Shown: piece after piece, positions 59,120 to 64,000 of the stretch | How the letters are laid out: each line of letters begins with the position of its first letter | How positions within the stretch are numbered: position 1 is the first letter of the stretch | From: Candidatus Caldatribacterium sp. | GTDB lineage: Bacteria > Atribacterota > Atribacteria > Atribacterales > Caldatribacteriaceae | DNA: 64,000 bases | Assembly (NCBI GenBank): GCA_025060675.1 | Contig: JANXBI010000036.1 | Coordinates: 4,986 to 68,985 of the forward strand | Reading direction: 5' to 3' | Position numbers and translations under genes: made by a program | The notes under the pieces: model-generated | Told to the model about the DNA's origin: nothing | Database searches by the model: none | Seen by the model: the letters and a program-made list of their open reading frames with translations, nothing else

Positions 59120-59942
59120 TGCTCAAACCGGGCTTTTGGCTCTCATAGGACACCCTGTGGGTCATTCCCTCTCCCCGAAATTCCAAAACGCTGCCCTCCG
59201 ACACCTTGGCCTTCCCTTCGTCTACCTTGCCTTTGACATCCCCCCAGAGAATCTCCAAGAAGCGGTGCGGGCCTTTCGAGTCCTTGGTGTGCGGGGTTTT
59301 AACGTCACCGTGCCCCACAAGGAGGCTATCTGCCCTTTGCTCGATGCCCTTGAGGGAGAAGCAGAAACCTTGGAAGCGGTGAACACGGTAGTACACCGTA
59401 AGGGAAAGCTTTTGGGGTACAACACCGATGTGTACGGGTTTTTAGAGAGCTTGCGGCATGAAGGGGTTTCGGTCATGGGGAAGACTTTCCTCCTCCTTGG
59501 GGCAGGAGGCGCGGCAAAGTCGGTGCTCTTTGCCCTTGCTAAGGAGAAGGCTCAGGGTGTCTACCTCATGAACCGCACACGTGAACGGGCCGTGTTCCTC
59601 AGTACCTGGGTGAAGAAGGTTCTCCAGTTCCCCTGCGAGGTGCTGCCATGGGGGACAGAGAGCCTTCCTCCAGTTCATGGTATAATAAACGCGACGTCTC
59701 TTGGTCTTGGAGGGGAAATGCCTCCAATCCCCTGGGAAGCTGTGCCATCCCTTGAAGTGGTCATCGACCTTGTGTACCGAAACGAAGGAACACCTCTCGT
59801 GCATGAAGCACGAGTTCGAGGCATCCACAGCTTCGACGGGAAACGTATGCTCCTCTACCAGGGGGCCCAGAGTTTCTTCCTCTTCACCGGGGTCCCTGCG
59901 CCTCTTGAGGTTATGGAGAACGCCCTTTTGGGAGGGTCCTAA
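59112..59942 (+). CDS. aroE: Shikimate dehydrogenase
   Basis: 276 residues. NADP-dependent reduction of 3-dehydroshikimate. GHPVGHSLSPKFQNAAL, FNVTVPHKEAI with the catalytic Lys, GYNTDVYGF, the nucleotide loop LLGAGGAAKSV and INATSLGL are all conserved. ATG 59112 lies in the yqeG end; the stop overlaps the pilB start. Only aromatic-pathway gene in the window. Confidence 0.96.
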   Translation: MIDAQTGLLALIGHPVGHSLSPKFQNAALRHLGLPFVYLAFDIPPENLQEAVRAFRVLGVRGFNVTVPHKEAICPLLDALEGEAETLEAVNTVVHRKGKLLGYNTDVYGFLESLRHEGVSVMGKTFLLLGAGGAAKSVLFALAKEKAQGVYLMNRTRERAVFLSTWVKKVLQFPCEVLPWGTESLPPVHGIINATSLGLGGEMPPIPWEAVPSLEVVIDLVYRNEGTPLVHEARVRGIHSFDGKRMLLYQGAQSFFLFTGVPAPLEVMENALLGGS

Positions 59943-61648
59943 TGGAAGAGCGTATGGAGCGTCCAGCCAAACTTGGGGAACTCCTTGTGAAGAAGCAGCG
60001 GATCACCCCCGAGCAGCTTGAGAAAGCCCTTGAGATCCAGAAAAAGACTGGGGAAAAATTGGGAGAAATTCTCCAGAAGATGGGTCTTGTGGGAAGCCGG
60101 GAAGTCTACGAGGTCCTGGCAGAGCAGCTTGGTACCCTTTATGTGGACCTCGATAGCTACGTCATCGACCCAAAGGTTGTGGCCCTCCTTCCTGAAAAGT
60201 TCTGCCGGCAGTACCAGGTTATCCCCGTGGGGGAAGAGGGGAACACCCTCATCCTTGCCATGGCAAACCCTGTGGATGTCATGACCATCGATCGGATACG
60301 GCTCATGACCAAGCGCGAAATTCGGCCAGTTGTAGCCAGTCCGCAGGATATTGAAAAGGCGCTCAATGCCTACTACGGGGTTGGTGAGACTGTTGAGGAG
60401 CTCATTCGGGAGGCGGAAACCAAAGAGGGCATTGTGCTTCCTGAGGAAGAGGAGGAGCTCCGCATCGACCAGCTCAAGGCTCTTGGGGAGGAAGCCCCCA
60501 TCATCCGGGTGGTGAACATGATTATCCTCCAGGCGATTCGCTCTGGGGCAAGCGACATCCACATTGAACCCCAGGAGAATGAGGTCCGGATTCGTTTCCG
60601 CATCGATGGTATCCTCCATGATATCACCTCAACCCCTATCCGGGTGCATCCAGCTATCGTCTCCCGTGTGAAAATCCTCTCTCGGATGAACATCGCAGAG
60701 CGGCGCCTGCCCCAGGATGGCCGCTTTCAAGTCACTGTGGACAACCGTACGGTGGATTTCCGGGTTTCCTCCCTTCCCACGATTTTCGGTGAGAAAATCG
60801 TCATGCGGATTCTCGATAAGTCTACGCTGCTCCTTGACCTTGACCGCCTGGGCTTTGAAGAGGAGGACCTTGAGAAGTTCTACCGCCTCATCCAGCACCC
60901 GTACGGGATGATTCTCCTTACTGGCCCCACGGGGAGTGGGAAAACGACGACGCTTTACTCGGCCCTAAACTTCATCAACAAACCCGACCTCAACATCATC
61001 ACCATCGAAGACCCTGTAGAGTACAGGCTGCCGGGGATTAACCAGGTCCAGGTGCGTCCGAAAATAGGGTTAACCTTTGCGAACGCGCTACGGGCCATTA
61101 TGCGTCAGGACCCGGACGTTATCATGGTGGGAGAGATTCGAGACTCAGAGACTGCGGAGATTGCCATTCATGCTGCTCTCACTGGGCACCTTGTCTTCTC
61201 CACCCTCCATACCAACACTGCAGCCGGAGCCTTGGTTCGCCTGCAAGAGATGGGTGTCCCCTCTTACCTCATCGCTTCGGCGCTCATTGGGGTTGTTGCC
61301 CAGCGTCTCGTGCGGAGAATCTGTGAGCGGTGCAAGGTGGACTTTGAAATCTTTGGCCCTATTGCTCGGGAGCTCACCGGTGGTGAAAAGGACCGCCTCA
61401 CCGTTTTCCGAGGAAAGGGGTGTCCAGAGTGCAACAGAACCGGGTACCGAGGGAGGACGGCGGTGAGCGAAGTTCTGGTGATGGATGATGAAATGAGGGC
61501 TCTGGTGCTCCGAAATGCTACTGAGAGGGAAATCACCGAGAGAGCCTGCGCGAAGGGCATGAGGACCCTTCGCGAGAATGCCATCCGAAAGGTTCTCCAA
61601 GGGGTAACAACGTTAGAGGAGATGTACCGGGTTACTGCACGGGTCTAA
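59942..61648 (+). CDS. pilB: Type IV pilus / type II secretion assembly ATPase (PilB/GspE)
   Basis: 568 residues. N-terminal MshEN/GSPII_E-N domain (about 1-150), then the hexameric ATPase with Walker A GPTGSGKTTT near residue 328, Asp box TIEDPVEY, Walker B MRQDPDVIMVGEIRD and His box TLHTNTA. A zinc motif CERC...CPECNRTG near 461-497 is typical of PilB. Powers pilus extension at the inner membrane. First of pilB-pilT-pilC. Confidence 0.96.
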   Translation: MEERMERPAKLGELLVKKQRITPEQLEKALEIQKKTGEKLGEILQKMGLVGSREVYEVLAEQLGTLYVDLDSYVIDPKVVALLPEKFCRQYQVIPVGEEGNTLILAMANPVDVMTIDRIRLMTKREIRPVVASPQDIEKALNAYYGVGETVEELIREAETKEGIVLPEEEEELRIDQLKALGEEAPIIRVVNMIILQAIRSGASDIHIEPQENEVRIRFRIDGILHDITSTPIRVHPAIVSRVKILSRMNIAERRLPQDGRFQVTVDNRTVDFRVSSLPTIFGEKIVMRILDKSTLLLDLDRLGFEEEDLEKFYRLIQHPYGMILLTGPTGSGKTTTLYSALNFINKPDLNIITIEDPVEYRLPGINQVQVRPKIGLTFANALRAIMRQDPDVIMVGEIRDSETAEIAIHAALTGHLVFSTLHTNTAAGALVRLQEMGVPSYLIASALIGVVAQRLVRRICERCKVDFEIFGPIARELTGGEKDRLTVFRGKGCPECNRTGYRGRTAVSEVLVMDDEMRALVLRNATEREITERACAKGMRTLRENAIRKVLQGVTTLEEMYRVTARV

Positions 61649-61687
61649 ACTTTTGGGCGAAGCTGCCGATACAAAGGGTGGGGTGGA

Positions 61688-62758
61688 ATGGCGCTCGATA
61701 TCCTCGAACTGCTCAGGAAAACTGTTGACCTCGGAGCTTCAGACTTGCATCTTACCGTTGGTATTCCTCCAACGGTGCGTATTCATGGTCAGCTCACTCC
61801 CCTTGACCATTACTCGCCCTTGAGGCCGAAAGACACCGAGGCTATTGCCCAGGAGCTGGCAGGGGAGGAACGGTGGGCGAAGTTCCTGCAGGAACTTGAG
61901 CTCGACTTCTCAGTTGGTATTCCCGACCTTGGCCGTTTCCGGGTGAACGTCTACCGTCAGCGAGGCTCTTGTGGTTTGGCCATCCGCGCCTTGAGTTACC
62001 GTATCCCTACGATGGATGAGCTCCACCTCCCCAAGGAGGTTCTTCAGCGCCTTGCCTTGCTCCCCAGGGGACTCGTTCTTGTGACTGGCCCCACAGGGAG
62101 TGGAAAGTCCACAACCTTAGCCTCCATGATTGAGTACATCAACGTCACCCGGTCCTGCCATATTGTAACCATTGAGGACCCCATTGAGTACCTCTACGCC
62201 CACAAAAAGAGCATTATTAACCAGCGGGAGGTGGGTTCCGACACCCCCTCTTTCGAAAGCGCTCTCATCCATGCCCTCCGGGAGGACCCCGATGTCATCC
62301 TCGTTGGGGAGATGCGAAGTCTGGAGACTATCGCCATTGCTCTGCAAGCAGCAGAAACAGGGCACCTTGTTCTTGCAACGCTCCACACAAATAACGCTCC
62401 CCAGACCATTGACCGTATCGTTGACGTCTTCCCGCCTCACCAGCAAACGCAGGTTCGGGTACAGCTTGCAGGGTGCATCCAGGGCGTCATTGCCCAGCAG
62501 CTTCTCCCCAGAGCTGATGGAAAGGGGAGAATACCGGCTGTAGAGGTCATGATTGCGAATACCGCTATCCGCAACCTTATCCGAGAGGGGAAAAGCCATC
62601 AGATTTACACCATCATGCAGGCATCCCTTTCTGAGGGGATGATTACCATGGATCGGGCGCTGTTTGAACTCTACAAAAAGGGTCTTGTAACCTGGGAGGA
62701 AGCTCTTTCCCGGGCTATTGACCAAAAAGAATTCGCCACCTGGAGGAACCGTGTCTGA
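61688..62758 (+). CDS. pilT: Type IV pilus retraction ATPase
   Basis: 356 residues. Short N-terminal PAS-like domain (ASDLHLTVGIPP), Walker A GPTGSGKSTTLASM near residue 134, IEDPIEYLYAHKKSIINQRE, ALREDPDVILVGEMR and the PilT loop LHTNNAPQTIDRIVDVFP. Drives pilus disassembly and twitching. 39-bp gap after pilB containing AGGGTGGGGTGG; overlaps pilC by 1 bp. Confidence 0.97.
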   Translation: MALDILELLRKTVDLGASDLHLTVGIPPTVRIHGQLTPLDHYSPLRPKDTEAIAQELAGEERWAKFLQELELDFSVGIPDLGRFRVNVYRQRGSCGLAIRALSYRIPTMDELHLPKEVLQRLALLPRGLVLVTGPTGSGKSTTLASMIEYINVTRSCHIVTIEDPIEYLYAHKKSIINQREVGSDTPSFESALIHALREDPDVILVGEMRSLETIAIALQAAETGHLVLATLHTNNAPQTIDRIVDVFPPHQQTQVRVQLAGCIQGVIAQQLLPRADGKGRIPAVEVMIANTAIRNLIREGKSHQIYTIMQASLSEGMITMDRALFELYKKGLVTWEEALSRAIDQKEFATWRNRV

Positions 62759-63987
62759 TGCCTGCGTATGTGTATCGTGTCCGTGACCGAAGTGGCAATG
62801 TCCTATCGGGACGCATCGAAGCGTCAGGGGTGCGAGAAGCAGTCTTGAAGCTTCGAGAACAGGGATTTTTCGTGACTGCTATCGAGGAAGAAAGGGTTGG
62901 TGAGGCTTCCCGGAAGAAGTCCCGACCCCTTCTGACCATCCAGAGGGTGAAGCTTCCAGAACTCGCCTCTTTTGTTCGTGGGCTTTCCGTGATGCTTGAG
63001 TCTGGAGTGCCATTGCTCTCTGCTTTGGGGAGTTTGGCCCGACAGACGGAAAACCCATACTTTTCCCGCGTGATTGCTGAAATTGCTGCAAAGGTTGAGC
63101 GTGGGTACTCTCTCTCCCAAGCGGTTGCCGATTACCCTAAAATCTTCAACCGGGTTGTTGTGGGGATGATTCAGTCTGGGGAAGCGGGGGGAAATCTCGA
63201 TTGGGCTTTAGGGAGGCTGGCTGACTACCTGGAGTGGGAAAAGGACCTGCGGGACAAAATCCAGTCAGCAATGTACTACCCGATTATCCTCGTTGTGGCC
63301 ATGATTGCTGCTTCGTTCTTCCTTGTGTACTTTGTTTTCCCCCAACTCCTCCTCCTTTTTGAAGGTTTCAACATCGAGCTCCCCTTCCCAACCCTTCTCA
63401 TGCTCTCTCTCATCCGTTTCATGAACGCCAACTGGCCCCTTGTGTACGGAGGACTCTTTGGAGGAATGTCTCTCTTTTTCCTCTACATCCAGTCTGAGAA
63501 GGGTCGCCGATTCTGGGACGAGCGAAAGCACCGCCTCCCTCTCTTCGGTCAGCTCTTCAAAAAGCTCGTCCTCTCCCGTTTTGCTTGGGTGTTGAATGCG
63601 CTAATCCGAAGTGGTATGCCCATGGTCCAGGCGCTTGAGGTCACAGCCACGGCGGTTGGCGATCTCTATATGAAGGAAATCCTCCTTACCGTTGCTGAGA
63701 GCATCCGGCGAGGGAAAAACCTCACCCAAGGCCTGGCTGAACATGGGTTTTTCCCACCCTTCGTTCTCCAAATGGTGAGCGTTGGGGAGGAGTCGGGAAA
63801 CCTTGAGTTTACCCTAGGGAAGACGACCGAGCTCTACGACAAGGAAATCGCCATTTTCGTCTCTCGCCTCTCCTCAATTATTGAACCTGTTCTCACGCTC
63901 ATCATTGGTGTTGGGGTTTTCTTCGTGGCTTTAGCGTTCTTCATGCCGATATTTGAGATGGCGTCTAAGGGTATGGGAGGGATGTAG
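62758..63987 (+). CDS. pilC: Type IV pilus / type II secretion inner-membrane platform protein PilC
   Basis: 409 residues. Two T2SF domains (about 70-190 and 270-395) with membrane segments near residues 178-200, 222-242 and 380-400. VRGLSVMLESGVPLLSALG and VLNALIRSGMPMVQALEVT mark the repeats. It anchors PilB and PilT to the pilus base. Complete, ending 13 bp before the window edge; pilin genes would be expected just beyond. Confidence 0.95.
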   Translation: MPAYVYRVRDRSGNVLSGRIEASGVREAVLKLREQGFFVTAIEEERVGEASRKKSRPLLTIQRVKLPELASFVRGLSVMLESGVPLLSALGSLARQTENPYFSRVIAEIAAKVERGYSLSQAVADYPKIFNRVVVGMIQSGEAGGNLDWALGRLADYLEWEKDLRDKIQSAMYYPIILVVAMIAASFFLVYFVFPQLLLLFEGFNIELPFPTLLMLSLIRFMNANWPLVYGGLFGGMSLFFLYIQSEKGRRFWDERKHRLPLFGQLFKKLVLSRFAWVLNALIRSGMPMVQALEVTATAVGDLYMKEILLTVAESIRRGKNLTQGLAEHGFFPPFVLQMVSVGEESGNLEFTLGKTTELYDKEIAIFVSRLSSIIEPVLTLIIGVGVFFVALAFFMPIFEMASKGMGGM

Positions 63988-63991
63988 GTCA

Positions 63992-64000
63992 TGGTATAAT
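63992..64000 (+). promoter_or_regulatory. Consensus extended -10 at the window edge
   Basis: TGgTATAAT, a perfect extended -10, lies immediately after pilC. It probably drives the next, unseen gene, for example a pilin, which often needs its own strong promoter. Confidence 0.5.

Noticed and set aside
59678..59686. Perfect TGnTATAAT inside aroE
   Set aside because: It encodes part of the conserved INATSLGL motif of shikimate dehydrogenase, so protein constraint explains it; no gene starts nearby until pilB.
1..64000. tRNA, rRNA, CRISPR arrays, insertion sequences or prophage genes
   Set aside because: Intergenic gaps were read on both strands; none exceeds 250 bp and none shows cloverleaf, repeat-spacer or transposase features. 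Base and codon use looks even across the window, so I see no sign of a recently acquired island.

Overview
The window (about 64 kb, GC-rich, no rRNA, tRNA, CRISPR or insertion sequence seen) reads as a compact chromosome segment of a strictly anaerobic bacterium. The anaerobic, acetogen-like signature is strong: formate-THF ligase, MetV/MetF, heterodisulfide-reductase-type proteins, MvhD, an AcsE-like methyltransferase, a corrinoid protein and the [FeFe]-hydrogenase maturase HydF. Lipoproteins, a Slt-type lytic transglycosylase, MltG and type IV pilus motors suggest a diderm cell. My best taxonomic guess is Atribacterota/Caldatribacterium-like, from gene content only and with low confidence. 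Genes are packed very tightly: most same-strand neighbours overlap by 1-26 bp, GTG and TTG starts are common, and all six convergent gene pairs overlap or lie 2 bp apart.

Layout. 1-12 kb: the 3' end of a chemoreceptor, class II aldolase and transaldolase-like aldolase, a DUF6062-type protein, a small ureohydrolase-like protein with a TPR protein and MgtE, two small lipoproteins, Nth, then a symporter / zinc dehydrogenase / radical SAM-SPASM trio. 12-20.5 kb: TGS-domain GTPase, a ParA-FtsZ overlapping pair, a DUF4432 sugar-epimerase-like protein, lytic transglycosylase, PolX, NadE. 20.6-24 kb: LeuC/LeuD-type dehydratase, GlyA, NifU-like protein. 24.1-41 kb: one-carbon region. A corrinoid protein is followed by a run of 14 closely spaced or overlapping genes: fhs, FAD-only HdrA-like, a degenerate HdrA homologue carrying ferredoxin clusters, short MvhD-like, metV, metF, hdrC, a 1473-residue HdrA/NfnB-like/HdrA fusion, mvhD, two Fe-S proteins, an NAD(P)H-FAD-2Fe2S subunit, folC and acsE-like. 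41-47 kb: two unknown proteins, then hydF-aspA-purH on the minus strand. 47-51.5 kb: ribokinase, MgtC, HisRS, AspRS. 51.5-64 kb: a structured leader before a seven-repeat ribosomal protein S1, then PP-loop protein, AlaRS, RuvX, MltG, YqeG, AroE, PilB, PilT and PilC.

How the parts fit. Fhs makes 10-formyl-THF and GlyA can supply methylene-THF. MetV/MetF would reduce methylene-THF to methyl-THF, and the AcsE-like protein would pass the methyl group to a corrinoid protein. Between metF and folC lie HdrC, a giant HdrA fusion, MvhD and an NADH-oxidising module resembling Flx/sulfhydrogenase subunits, but no HdrB with CCG domains. My main inference is that this locus encodes an NAD(H)-linked, probably flavin-bifurcating methylene-THF reductase supercomplex with two different HdrA modules. 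FolD, formate dehydrogenase, CODH/ACS and the hydrogenase itself are not in the window.
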